From the NCBI RefSeq assembly GCF_020042345.1, contig NZ_CP083387.1, positions 62,001 to 126,000 on the forward strand: a stretch of DNA of 64,000 nucleotides, written 5' to 3'. The position numbers and the translations under genes were made by a program. This document shows, piece by piece, positions 18,415 to 27,505 of the stretch (position 1 is its first letter; every line of letters starts with the position of its first letter). The notes below the pieces were generated by a model. That model did no database searches and was not told the DNA's origin. It was given only the letters and a program-made list of their open reading frames with translations. The DNA is from Arachidicoccus terrestris (GTDB lineage: Bacteria; Bacteroidota; Bacteroidia; Chitinophagales; Chitinophagaceae).

Positions 18415-21400
18415 TTAAAATGTGACATTGATCCCCACCGTGATGGATTTCAACATTGGGTAATCCATTCCATCACCGGCCTTTTTATTGTATTCAGGAT
18501 CTGCTCCTTCTATCACTTCCGGATCCAGCGTTTTTACATGTTTATACATGGGTGACCACACCCATAAATTTTGCCCGGTTACGTAAACCTTCAACATGCT
18601 CATACCCCATTTGGAGATGAGCGCGTGCGGCAACTTGTAACCAAGGGAGAGATTTTTCAGCCTGATATAGGCCACATTCTGAACGTACTTGGATTGCATC
18701 TCTTTTAGCTCTTTGCCTGAGTTGAGGGCAACATAGCCTCTGAGCCTGGGAAAATAAGCATCGGGATTTTCCGGTGTCCATTGATTATTATATACGTCAA
18801 CGGGCTCCCAGCTATAGGGACGGTTGTACTGCCCCCAGAAAAGAGAAGCATCAGAGCTGGGCCACCAGTTTCTTTTGCCCACTCCCTGAAAAAATACAGA
18901 GAAAAAGAAATTGTTCCAGTCTGTGCTCAGGTTTAATCCAAACGGGTAGCGCGCCTGTGTGTTACCGATGATTTTCTTATCTCCGGGATCCGTCAGTGTA
19001 CCGCTGCCGGGAGAGATCACACCATCACCATTGAGATCCTTAAATTTAATGTCACCTGGCAGTGGCTGGTTAGCGCTGGATACATAGATCAATGTCTGGT
19101 CCGCATGGCTGGCAATATCTTCAGCACTGGTAAAATAGCCTTCATTGACATAGCCCCAGATATCCCCTACCCGCATGCCTTTGTAATAAGTATTGATCAG
19201 CCCAAGCGGATTGTTATATTTGGTGATGTAAGAAACATGATCAGACAAGATAAAATGAACAGCATAATGAAGTGGTTTAGGGCCGTTACCGATATTATCC
19301 TGCCAGTTAATGTTCAGTTCCCAACCCCGGGTTTTTAGATCGGCGTAGTTGCCTTTTGGTACACTGGCGCCAAAAACGCCCGGAAGAGGCAGCCCGACAG
19401 TGAACATATCGGTGGTATAACGCGTATACCAGTCAAAAGAGGCCGTCAGGTGATTTTTAATAAAGCTGACATCTGCCCCAAAATTAGCGGTAGTTGATTT
19501 TTCCCAGGTAAGGCTGTTAGGGATGATATTGGGCTTTTGCGTAGCATTGGGATTAATTCCATTTAAGATCATCCCCAGTTTTCCGACTGACATGGTTTCC
19601 TGATAAGAATAAGGATCGACATTTCCATTTCCCAGTGTACCGTATGAAGCCCGTAATTTAAGATCAGATATAAAATTTTTGGACACCTGCCAGAAGGGCT
19701 CCTGGGAAATTCTCCAGCCGGCAGAAGCAGAAGGGAAAAATCCGTACTGTTGATCGTGCGGAAACTTGGAGGAACCATCATAGCGTCCGTTAAATTCCAA
19801 TAAATAACGCTGGTTATAATTATAGTTAAATCTGAAGAAACCGCCGAGCGTTGTCCACTCCTCACCGCCACCTGTTAATGTAAAGTCCTGACCATCGATC
19901 AGCGAAAAATCCGGAAGGTCGGGATTGATCAGGTCATAGCGTTGATAATAGCGCCTTTTTAATTTTGAATGCTCATAATTGTATCCTAATAACAGTTTAA
20001 AATAATGTCCGCCAAACTGACGATCATATTCTCCATACAGGTTTGTACCCAGATAATCGGTGCGGTTATTGCGCTCGTTCATCCGGCTATCCCCCTGCTC
20101 TCCAAATTCTGTCGGGCTCGTGCCATAAGGTACCGGCACATAGAGGCGGGTCTCCAGATAAGTCGTATAACCAACCGTCAGGTCTCCATGAAAATGCAAG
20201 TGATTACCCAGAAAATTCGCATCAAAGCTGGAACTGTTATAAATCTTGTTTGTGATCTGATCTGAATAATTATTGCCTTCTACAAAGCCACCGAGTGTGA
20301 TTGACGCATTTCTGGTAAGGCTGCCATCGGGATTAAAGAGCATGGCCACAGGAAAAAACTCATCCGATATACGACGCCATATAGGTGTTGTCGGGTCCGA
20401 ATGGTTAATAAGCGGATAATGGTAGGTCATTCGGGAGTACTCCAGATTATTGGCCAGTTTCAGCCATTTGAAGGGTTTGACAAAACCCTTCGTCCGAAAG
20501 TTATACATCTTATACTTATCGGGATTATACCTGAATATCCCATGTTGATAATTATATCTTCCCGATAGATAATATCCTGCTTTATCCGTACCGCCCGAAG
20601 CACTTAAAGACTGCTCTGTAGAGGGGTTTGCGTCTGCGTATAAAAGATCTTGCCAATCCGAGCTACCATAGTAAACATATTTTCCTGTGGTAGGGTCTAT
20701 TTCTATTTTAGGCAAACTCGGATCATCATGTCTTTTTTTAAGTTCATCCAAATAGTCCAGCGATACAGGAAATACGCTGTTAGCTTTAGCGGGATGCGAT
20801 TTATAATCATAATACGCATAATATGCAGAATCGAAGTTCTTCGCCCATGTATAGCCATCGGTAATAAATTCTGGACGAATAGTGGGCTTGCTATAAGTCA
20901 GGCTACTGGAAAAATTGAGTTGCGTTTTGCCATTACGCGCACTTTTTGTTGTGATCAGGATCACGCCAAAGGCGCCCCTTGAGCCATAGATGGCAGCGGA
21001 GGAAGCATCTTTTAAAATCGAAACGCTTTCGATGTCATTCGGGTTCAACATATCAGGGTCTCCCGGAACACCATCAATGAGTATCAGTGCACTCCCACCG
21101 GCGCCGATGGAAGTTGTTCCTCGTATATTATAATCAGCTCCTCTGGTCGGTTTACCGTCCGTCATTCTGATATTCAGATTGGGCATCGCCCCTTGAAGCC
21201 CCCTGGTAATATTGGTCATCGGGCGATCTTCGAATACTTCGCTACCTACCTGATCGACGGCACCAGTCAGATTCACTTTTTTCTGCGTTCCATAGCCGAC
21301 AACGATCACCTCATCCAAAGAGCCGGTTTCGGCGATGAGTGTAATATTGTTTTCAGCGGCAGCCGATAAAAGAACCTCTTTAGGCTTAAAACCCACATAC

Positions 21401-21678
21401 GAAACCGTAAATAACCGGAGCGTATCCCGGGCTTGTTGAAGCTCCAGCGTAAATTGTCCCCTGGTATCTGTGGTCGTACCCAATACGCCCCCTTTCAGCT
21501 TTACGCTGACACCAGGCAAGGCAGCGCCTGAGGGATCGCTCACCTGTCCTTTTAATACAATTTGAGCCCATCCAGATAAAGGCAGTATGGCGGCCAATAG
21601 CAAATAGCAAATCTTCGTTTTGATAAGATCCGGTAAGCGTTCGAAAAAGCAAGTTCCTTTGTTATTTTTTTGCTCCAT
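18415..21678 (-). CDS. SusC/RagA TonB-linked outer-membrane protein
   Basis: Outer-membrane importer of 1087 residues without an STN domain, so it is not expected to signal through FecR. A signal segment lies at about 22-38, a carboxypeptidase-regulatory-like domain at about 41-118, then the SusC motif DEVIVVGYGTQKKVNLTGAV and the plug. A RGAFGVILITTK segment follows, and the barrel ends at VGINVTF. It is the first gene of the minus-strand unit running to the phospholipase. A long AT-rich upstream region carries a motif shared with the polyol-type operon promoter region. Confidence 0.96.
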   Translation of the reverse strand: MEQKNNKGTCFFERLPDLIKTKICYLLLAAILPLSGWAQIVLKGQVSDPSGAALPGVSVKLKGGVLGTTTDTRGQFTLELQQARDTLRLFTVSYVGFKPKEVLLSAAAENNITLIAETGSLDEVIVVGYGTQKKVNLTGAVDQVGSEVFEDRPMTNITRGLQGAMPNLNIRMTDGKPTRGADYNIRGTTSIGAGGSALILIDGVPGDPDMLNPNDIESVSILKDASSAAIYGSRGAFGVILITTKSARNGKTQLNFSSSLTYSKPTIRPEFITDGYTWAKNFDSAYYAYYDYKSHPAKANSVFPVSLDYLDELKKRHDDPSLPKIEIDPTTGKYVYYGSSDWQDLLYADANPSTEQSLSASGGTDKAGYYLSGRYNYQHGIFRYNPDKYKMYNFRTKGFVKPFKWLKLANNLEYSRMTYHYPLINHSDPTTPIWRRISDEFFPVAMLFNPDGSLTRNASITLGGFVEGNNYSDQITNKIYNSSSFDANFLGNHLHFHGDLTVGYTTYLETRLYVPVPYGTSPTEFGEQGDSRMNERNNRTDYLGTNLYGEYDRQFGGHYFKLLLGYNYEHSKLKRRYYQRYDLINPDLPDFSLIDGQDFTLTGGGEEWTTLGGFFRFNYNYNQRYLLEFNGRYDGSSKFPHDQQYGFFPSASAGWRISQEPFWQVSKNFISDLKLRASYGTLGNGNVDPYSYQETMSVGKLGMILNGINPNATQKPNIIPNSLTWEKSTTANFGADVSFIKNHLTASFDWYTRYTTDMFTVGLPLPGVFGASVPKGNYADLKTRGWELNINWQDNIGNGPKPLHYAVHFILSDHVSYITKYNNPLGLINTYYKGMRVGDIWGYVNEGYFTSAEDIASHADQTLIYVSSANQPLPGDIKFKDLNGDGVISPGSGTLTDPGDKKIIGNTQARYPFGLNLSTDWNNFFFSVFFQGVGKRNWWPSSDASLFWGQYNRPYSWEPVDVYNNQWTPENPDAYFPRLRGYVALNSGKELKEMQSKYVQNVAYIRLKNLSLGYKLPHALISKWGMSMLKVYVTGQNLWVWSPMYKHVKTLDPEVIEGADPEYNKKAGDGMDYPMLKSITVGINVTF

Positions 21679-22264
21679 AAGTTGAAAATTTCACTGTTTA
21701 AGATCCATTAAAAAGTCTTTGTTAAATGGCATAATTCGAAAGAATATTTAACTTAATGAAAGCAATTTAAAGCATAAATTTCTTTTAAACAAATTTTAAT
21801 TAACAGTTATAGGTATTTAGAATCCTGTTCTTTTTTTACCAGATGGGTGCCTTAATCGTGTCGTGAGGAGCTAAAGCAGCTGCGTATTACTCCATAAATT
21901 TTAATTTAATTGAATATAAATTACTAATCATTAATATAATATAAATATCGTTATATAGTTATATTATACTGATGAACAAATAGTAATTATTGGATAGAGC
22001 TATCAGGCGAGATGTATTTTTGGAAGAAAGCTCAGTTGAAATTAACCTAAAGAAAATAAAAACATAATTTAAACTTAATACAACTATTTGAAACAATAGT
22101 TAAAGACCCCTTTGTTCATTGAACGAATCCGCCCCAGCAGGAAAATCAATGGCTTCGTATGGGTGTTACCGGAAAAGTGATTGTAAAGCAAATGACGCTT
22201 AGACAAACATTCATGCTTCCTGATCAATTTGTCCATCCTCACAGGCATTGTTCCTTTTTATATA
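21679..22264. other. AT-rich upstream region of the phospholipase-linked susC
   Basis: This 586-base region contains no convincing gene. It holds a 7-base inverted repeat GTTAAAT...ATTTAAC (21721-21727 and 21746-21752), the motif pair described separately at 21756-21788, and long AT tracts. It most likely holds the promoter and operator of the susC unit. Confidence 0.5.
21756..21788 (-). promoter_or_regulatory. candidate operator shared with the polyol-type operon
   Basis: On the plus strand, ATGAAAGCAATTTAAA (21756-21771) and AAATTTCTTTTAA (21776-21788) recur, with one mismatch in total, at 30023-30038 and 30059-30071. Both sites lie upstream of leftward operons (78 and 161 bases before the start codons). 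The DeoR protein encoded between them is a possible binder. This is inference from sequence likeness in AT-rich DNA. Confidence 0.35.
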
Positions 22265-22939
22265 TTATATGATTTCTTTATGGCGATTTGCGTTCTGCAC
22301 CTTAAAAATAAAGTACAGAGCAGGCGCAAGTGTTAATAGCCATGTGAACATGCCGGGAAAATAATAATGAGCCGTTACAGGATAGTAATAATTCGGCATA
22401 TCTGCCACAAATATCCCTGAGATGTGCTGTGAGATCAGTCCGGCCGTTTCAGGCTGTATCTGCGGTTTGATAAATGGGAAAATAAACAATAAAACCTCTG
22501 CAAAACGAGTTACAACAAATAAAATAGCAATAAATCCCGCTATAGCTTTTTGATAGTACAACCCGATAGACACCAAAAATAGCGCACCTGTCAGGATCAT
22601 CATTACAATAAAAAAACTGTCTTCTGTCCATGCAAAATCAAAAATCCGGCTAACGGCCTGTGAGTAATTTCCCATGTATTCTTCTATCACATGAAAATTA
22701 AACCCTGCAACCGTGAGCAAAAAAGGGACAAGGACTACTGAAGAAGGCAAAGGATTTTTCAGATATTTTGCAAACCAGAACCAGTAAGCAAATACGCCGG
22801 GAACGCCGATAATCAACAACGGCGCAAGGCCAATTTTTATGTAGGCAAACGTAATTGCTGAAACAAAGATCAAAAAAACGAGCACAGCCATCTTCTTTTG
22901 TTCTCCTGAAATGGGTCTGTTCTGTATTTCTGCTCCCAT
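22265..22939 (-). CDS. HXXEE-domain membrane protein
   Basis: Polytopic inner-membrane protein of 224 residues with about six hydrophobic segments. The motif HVIEE at 83-87 matches the HXXEE signature of a family of unknown function, and a further conserved-looking acidic residue lies in TRFAEVLLFIFP. It ends with a short basic tail. It is encoded on the same strand 40 bases after the DeoR regulator gene, so it may be the last gene of the upstream catabolic operon, although its role there is unknown. Confidence 0.75.
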   Translation of the reverse strand: MGAEIQNRPISGEQKKMAVLVFLIFVSAITFAYIKIGLAPLLIIGVPGVFAYWFWFAKYLKNPLPSSVVLVPFLLTVAGFNFHVIEEYMGNYSQAVSRIFDFAWTEDSFFIVMMILTGALFLVSIGLYYQKAIAGFIAILFVVTRFAEVLLFIFPFIKPQIQPETAGLISQHISGIFVADMPNYYYPVTAHYYFPGMFTWLLTLAPALYFIFKVQNANRHKEII

Positions 22940-22979
22940 AAAGATAAAGTTGAGATAACCGGGATATTACCCGAAAAAC

Positions 22980-23744
22980 TTATTCAGCAATAATAACATG
23001 GACGCTCCGCTCCTCAAGGGCCTCCAGCGTTTTTTTGGAAACGCCGCTATCTGTAACAATATATTGTACCTGATCAAAATTGCAGACCTTTCCCAAACCG
23101 CGTTTATCAAACTTTGAACTGTCGGCCAGTACCACCACTTTTTGCGCGGTCTCGATCATTTTTTGATTCAGGGTTGCTTCCGCGATATTGGTGATAGAAA
23201 AGCCAAAGTCCAGGTCAATTCCATCTACACCTAAAAAAAGCACGCCACAGGAGATATCATTTAAGATTCGTTCAGCCAGGGCACCGGCCACAGAGGAAGA
23301 GTTCGGGCGGATAAGCCCGCCAAGTTGTAATACATCGATATTAGGCTTGTTGGATAATTCCAGTGTTACTTTTACAGCCGGGGTGATAACCGTCAAATGC
23401 GTCTGCGGTTCCAGACAGCGGGCAAACTCGAATACGGTCGTTCCCGATCCGATGATAATAGAATCATTGCCATCTAGCAGGCTTTGAGCGGCTTTTGCAA
23501 TCTTATGTTTGATTTCTGCGTTAATCCCCGATTTTTCATTGATCGTACGTTCCATTGCATAGGGGTTATTTAACGAAGCGCCACCATGGGTCCTGTATAA
23601 CAAATGCTTTTCTTCTAATAACTTCAGATCTTTGCGGATGGTGACGCCCGAAACTTCCATCTCATCGGAGAGTTCCAGGATGCTCACTTTTCCCGTATCT
23701 TTCAATTTCTGTAAAATCAGTTGATGCCTTTCTGTTATAGTCAT
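22980..23744 (-). CDS. DeoR/GlpR-family transcriptional regulator
   Basis: Sugar-phosphate-responsive repressor, 254 residues. The N-terminal winged helix-turn-helix covers about 1-57 (VSGVTIRKDLKLLEEKHLLYRTHGGA is in this region in pieces). The C-terminal DeoRC sensor domain has the phosphosugar-binding GSGTTVFEFAR loop and FLGVDGIDLDFG. It lies at the end of an operon of transporter, dehydrogenase, kinases and phosphatase, so it probably responds to the phosphorylated product of one of the two FGGY kinases. Its targets may include the motif upstream of the operon and of the neighbouring susC unit. Confidence 0.92.
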   Translation of the reverse strand: MTITERHQLILQKLKDTGKVSILELSDEMEVSGVTIRKDLKLLEEKHLLYRTHGGASLNNPYAMERTINEKSGINAEIKHKIAKAAQSLLDGNDSIIIGSGTTVFEFARCLEPQTHLTVITPAVKVTLELSNKPNIDVLQLGGLIRPNSSSVAGALAERILNDISCGVLFLGVDGIDLDFGFSITNIAEATLNQKMIETAQKVVVLADSSKFDKRGLGKVCNFDQVQYIVTDSGVSKKTLEALEERSVHVIIAE

Positions 23745-23819
23745 AATATTCTATGCTTTATGTTGTGTTGCTTGGGCTGGTCTCAGTTGCAAATTTAATT
23801 ATATATGGTCGAAAACAAC

Positions 23820-24422
23820 TTAACGCTGGCCATTTAACTTCTTAAGCGTTAATACCGCAGTCTGCTCATCCAGTTCAAAAACGGTGATCGTTGAATTATC
23901 CTGTACCAGTTGGCGGTAGTTCTTAAGCGGCATACCGAGTTTCCAGGCCAGGTAGAGCCGGTTGACGCCGTTATGGGCCACTACCATGATTCTGCCATCC
24001 GGATATTGCTGAAGGGCGTCCATAAAAAACGCATCCACCCTTTTAATGACCTCCATAGCCGTTTCTCCTGTCCTGCCTGCAGGAAAACTGCCGGGATCAC
24101 TATCCCAGTTTTCCCAGGCGGCAGGGTCTTTTATAATAAACTCATCGCGACGCAGCCCCTCCCACTCGCCAAAATCCACTTCTATCAGGCGCGGCTCTTT
24201 TAAAACAGTGCCATTACCACTAGCCAGCTGAGCGGTGTTATAAGCTCTTTGTAAGGGAGAAGCAAATATCGCATCAAAACGGATATCCTTTACTTGCGCC
24301 GCGACACTTCTGGCCTGACTGATCCCCAGTTCAGTCAGTTCAACATCTGTACGGCCGCAATAACGATTCCCCATCGCATTGAACTGGGTTTGCCCATGTC
24401 TTAAAAAATATACTTCCAACAT
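23820..24422 (-). CDS. histidine phosphatase superfamily (phosphoglycerate-mutase-like)
   Basis: Cytoplasmic phosphatase of 200 residues. The catalytic RHG is at residues 8-10 with H9 as phospho-acceptor. The NAMGNRYCGRTDVELTELG segment, the acidic VDFGEWEG stretch and the second His in VVAHNGVNR complete the active site. Members include sugar-phosphate and cobalamin-pathway phosphatases as well as mutases. With two sugar kinases upstream, dephosphorylation of a phosphosugar or phospho-acid is plausible. It lies between kinase and regulator genes on the same strand. Confidence 0.9.
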   Translation of the reverse strand: MLEVYFLRHGQTQFNAMGNRYCGRTDVELTELGISQARSVAAQVKDIRFDAIFASPLQRAYNTAQLASGNGTVLKEPRLIEVDFGEWEGLRRDEFIIKDPAAWENWDSDPGSFPAGRTGETAMEVIKRVDAFFMDALQQYPDGRIMVVAHNGVNRLYLAWKLGMPLKNYRQLVQDNSTITVFELDEQTAVLTLKKLNGQR

Positions 24423-24450
24423 CTCCGCTCCCTGATTTTACTTCGATCAT

Positions 24451-25947
24451 TTAAATTAGGTAATCTTCTTCATGAATATACCCCTTTTCAGCCAAAGTCC
24501 GAATAAATTTTAGATACCCCTGCTCATAGGCAGGCACCAGGGCCGGATCAGGAATGTACTCAGAGGCGACCCTGGCCATTTTTGACACAGCTTCAGAAAG
24601 AGACCTGTAATATGTTTTTGAGGCCGCAAGCATGGCAGCACCGACAGCACCGGAGGCATTTTCCATTTTGATGACAGGCAACTGCAATACAGCACTTCTG
24701 ATCCTAAGCCAGGTCGGGCTATTACTGCCGCCACCTGCCGTATAAACCCGGTCGATGGTCTCATTTGAAAGCTTGTGGATCAATTGAAAGGCCATTTTCT
24801 CTACATAGGCAACGCCTTCCATACCGGCAGCATACAGCAGCGCTGGTTCTTCCTTCTGTCCATTTAAGAAACTTTCCAGGCCAAAACCGGTTGCTTCAAG
24901 CGCTTTAAAAGGGAAACGCTCTCCTTTTTTTAGCAAGGGGTAAGTCAAACGGCCACTCGGAATCAATCGGGCCGCGGCCCTTTCGAGTATCTCCAACTGA
25001 TCGCCGGCAAAAAGTGTCGTTATCCAGTCGGCACCTGTATTACTGGCGCCACCCGGCATCCAGTAGCCTTCCGGGTGACGGTGATTGTACAAACGGTCCA
25101 ATGGATCATCTATAGGCGCTTTTGTCACCCCCTTGATAACCAGTGTTGTGCCGATGGTGGTATTCCAGGTACCCGGTTGCACTGCCCCTGAAGCGACTTG
25201 AGATGCACAGCCGTCGGTCATACCTGCGGTAACAGTAATACTTGCTGCCAGCTCAGGAGCAAGTCCTATCTGTAGGGCAACCCCTTCGTCCAGGACCCCA
25301 ATAGGGGTCCCTGCCGGGACCACCTCCGGCAGCCAGGATGCCTTCAGCGGTAAATGATGCGTCAGGTAGTGGGGCCAGCAGCCCGACTGCAGGTCATATC
25401 CGGATTTTAAAACGTTGGTTTCATCGGTGAGGTTCCACTTACCGCTGAGCTGTCCGATAATAAAATCCGTTGCGTGTGCAAAATAGGCCAGCCTGGGCGT
25501 TTTCTCGGGAAAAGTCTGGACAAACCAGACCATCTTGGATAAACCACTGGAGCTATTGAAGCCGTGATAACCGTGCGGCAGATATCTCGTGGAAATTTCC
25601 TTACAGAGACGACCGGCCTTCTCGGAGCGGTCATCACTATACATCAGTGCAGGATGTATGGGCCGGTGTTCTGAATCCAGCGCAATAACAGTACCTGAAG
25701 TTGATGTTACACTAACCCCTTTAATAGATTTTAAATCAATTTTTTTTAGTTTTGATTCTTTGATGATTTCGGTCAAACCCGACAGCACTGCCCGCCACCA
25801 GACGGCGGGATCCTGCTCCTGCCGGCTATCTGCGGTCAGTTCGAAGCCCGTTTGCTGACTACCTGCAATATGGCCTTTCTCGTCCAACAGAACGACTCTG
25901 GCGCCTTGTGTGCCCACATCTATTCCGATAAAATACGCTATATCCAT
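24451..25947 (-). CDS. FGGY-family carbohydrate kinase (xylulokinase/ribulokinase-like)
   Basis: ATP-dependent sugar kinase, 498 residues. N-terminal domain: FIGIDVGTQGARVV phosphate loop. Central region: TAGMTDGCASQVASGA, the TTIGTTLVIKG motif, and GGASNTGADW. C-terminal ATP-binding region: VYTAGGGSNSPTW and ENASGAVGAAMLA. The IGTTLVIKG pattern is reminiscent of the D-ribulose-kinase group formerly called xylulokinase-like; the exact ketose is uncertain. It follows a second, distinct FGGY kinase gene by 14 bases, so the pathway phosphorylates two substrates or two steps. Confidence 0.9.
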   Translation of the reverse strand: MDIAYFIGIDVGTQGARVVLLDEKGHIAGSQQTGFELTADSRQEQDPAVWWRAVLSGLTEIIKESKLKKIDLKSIKGVSVTSTSGTVIALDSEHRPIHPALMYSDDRSEKAGRLCKEISTRYLPHGYHGFNSSSGLSKMVWFVQTFPEKTPRLAYFAHATDFIIGQLSGKWNLTDETNVLKSGYDLQSGCWPHYLTHHLPLKASWLPEVVPAGTPIGVLDEGVALQIGLAPELAASITVTAGMTDGCASQVASGAVQPGTWNTTIGTTLVIKGVTKAPIDDPLDRLYNHRHPEGYWMPGGASNTGADWITTLFAGDQLEILERAAARLIPSGRLTYPLLKKGERFPFKALEATGFGLESFLNGQKEEPALLYAAGMEGVAYVEKMAFQLIHKLSNETIDRVYTAGGGSNSPTWLRIRSAVLQLPVIKMENASGAVGAAMLAASKTYYRSLSEAVSKMARVASEYIPDPALVPAYEQGYLKFIRTLAEKGYIHEEDYLI

Positions 25948-25961
25948 TCCCTCGTTTTAAG

Positions 25962-27452
25962 TTAATTGTCTTCCATATAGGCGACCTGCATTTTCTGGCG
26001 AACCGCTTTCCACTGACGGTAATATTCCTGATACCGGATGTCCTCCAGGGGCAGCGTCTTTTCAATGTGCGTATCCTCAAAATCACGGTTGCCCAGGACT
26101 TCCCCACAGATAATCGCTCCGCCGATAACAGAGGCCTGCGTATGCCTGCTACGTAACCAGATTTCCTTGCCCGTCAGCGTCGCCACAAATTGCCTCAGCA
26201 GTCTACTTTGCATCCCGCCACTACATCCCCAGATATAATCTTTTTCATAAGGTACGACTTCACAAAGCACCTCAAGGTTTTCTTTGATACAGCAGGCAAT
26301 ATCCCACAGGGCAGCCCAGATAAACTGCGAACGGCTAAGCGTCCCGCTGACAGGCACCTGAAAGGTAAATCCGCCCGTTGTCAGCGGATAGCGCTCCCGG
26401 GCAATTAAAGAGCCCAGTGAAGCCGTTACGGGAGCGGGCCACTGTCGATCGGTTTTATCCAATACTTTCTCTAACGCACGCAGCTCTTCGGCTATCACCT
26501 CATATGACTCATTGGGATAGAATATTTCTTTTAAACGTTGATAATTTAAACCCGTGACGCCCGCGTTGGCTTCCAGGATAAACTGATCGGTGACGACATG
26601 GCGATTGCTCCAGGTCCGCTGCAAAGGATCAGTCAGAAACTGTTCACTCACCATAACAATAGGTGTCGTTGTGCCCGACACGACTGCAATATCGCCTAAA
26701 GAAGGCTGCGTACTTTTTAATGCCAGTTGCGTATCAGCTCCTCCGACAATAACGATTGACTCCGCAGATAGACCCCAATCTGTTAACAGGGCGGGTTTCA
26801 GCGGCCCCAGTCTGGTGCCAGATACATGCAGCGGAGGTAATAATTCCACCGGAAAATCCAACAACCGGCACAGCTCATCTGACCAGTTCTGGTCCGGCAC
26901 ACTATACACTAAAGTTTCCGACGCCTGAGCGTGCTCATAGCCAAGGACGCCAGTAAGTTCATAGGTCGCCCAATCACTGATGCTGATCATCTTTGTCACC
27001 TGCTCAAAGGCCTGGGGAAACGCCCGCTGCCAGGCCGTCACTTTAAACGCCGAGAACAGCGATCCGGGAAACCTTCCGGCCTTTCGGTAGATCAGCTCTA
27101 CTTCAGATTCGGATAAGGCGCCTTCTATTTTCCGACCCCGGTGATCGTGGTTGGGAAAACCAATTACTGCCCGTCCGTCTTTACCAATAAGAACGACGCC
27201 TTCTCTTTGGCTGGCGGAGGTAATTGCCAGGATCTTTACAGCCGGCACTGCCGCCAGTACCGTTTGCGTCAATTGACTGATCTGCTGCCACAGCCGATCC
27301 GGATCAAAGTGCATGGCGCCGAGCTGAGGATCATCCATTATATAGTGTACGTCGTCTCTGGCAATCTCTATGACGGTGCCTGCGGTGTCCGTAATGGCCA
27401 CTCTAACGTTTCCGGTACCGATATCTATTATTAGGTAACCTTCTTTCTGCAT
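25962..27452 (-). CDS. FGGY-family kinase, autoinducer-2-kinase-like
   Basis: Kinase of 496 residues whose segments resemble LsrK-type proteins: IDIGTGNVRVAI at the start, ITSASQREGVVLIG, MISISDWATYELTG and IVIVGGADTQLAL. The C-terminal domain has WGCSGGMQSRLLRQ and ASVIGGAIICGEVLG. The AI-2-kinase group contains many members that act on other sugars, so quorum-signal processing is not implied: no Lsr transporter, LsrB, LsrF or LsrG gene is present. The nearest parallel I know is the FGGY kinase YoaC next to a 2-hydroxyacid dehydrogenase and MFS carrier in Bacillus. Its neighbours here match that set. Confidence 0.85.
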   Translation of the reverse strand: MQKEGYLIIDIGTGNVRVAITDTAGTVIEIARDDVHYIMDDPQLGAMHFDPDRLWQQISQLTQTVLAAVPAVKILAITSASQREGVVLIGKDGRAVIGFPNHDHRGRKIEGALSESEVELIYRKAGRFPGSLFSAFKVTAWQRAFPQAFEQVTKMISISDWATYELTGVLGYEHAQASETLVYSVPDQNWSDELCRLLDFPVELLPPLHVSGTRLGPLKPALLTDWGLSAESIVIVGGADTQLALKSTQPSLGDIAVVSGTTTPIVMVSEQFLTDPLQRTWSNRHVVTDQFILEANAGVTGLNYQRLKEIFYPNESYEVIAEELRALEKVLDKTDRQWPAPVTASLGSLIARERYPLTTGGFTFQVPVSGTLSRSQFIWAALWDIACCIKENLEVLCEVVPYEKDYIWGCSGGMQSRLLRQFVATLTGKEIWLRSRHTQASVIGGAIICGEVLGNRDFEDTHIEKTLPLEDIRYQEYYRQWKAVRQKMQVAYMEDN

Positions 27453-27505
27453 AGCTAAGATTATTTCAAATAAATGATTGAATAAGTATGGCGGACACTC
27501 TTGGC

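Noticed and set aside
22140-22264. Small plus-strand frame of about 36 codons upstream of the HXXEE gene end
   Set aside because: No ribosome-binding site and no family resemblance; likely chance.
25962-27452. Quorum-sensing AI-2 kinase role for the second FGGY kinase
   Set aside because: No Lsr transporter, receptor or AI-2 processing genes are present, and related kinases occur in sugar operons.
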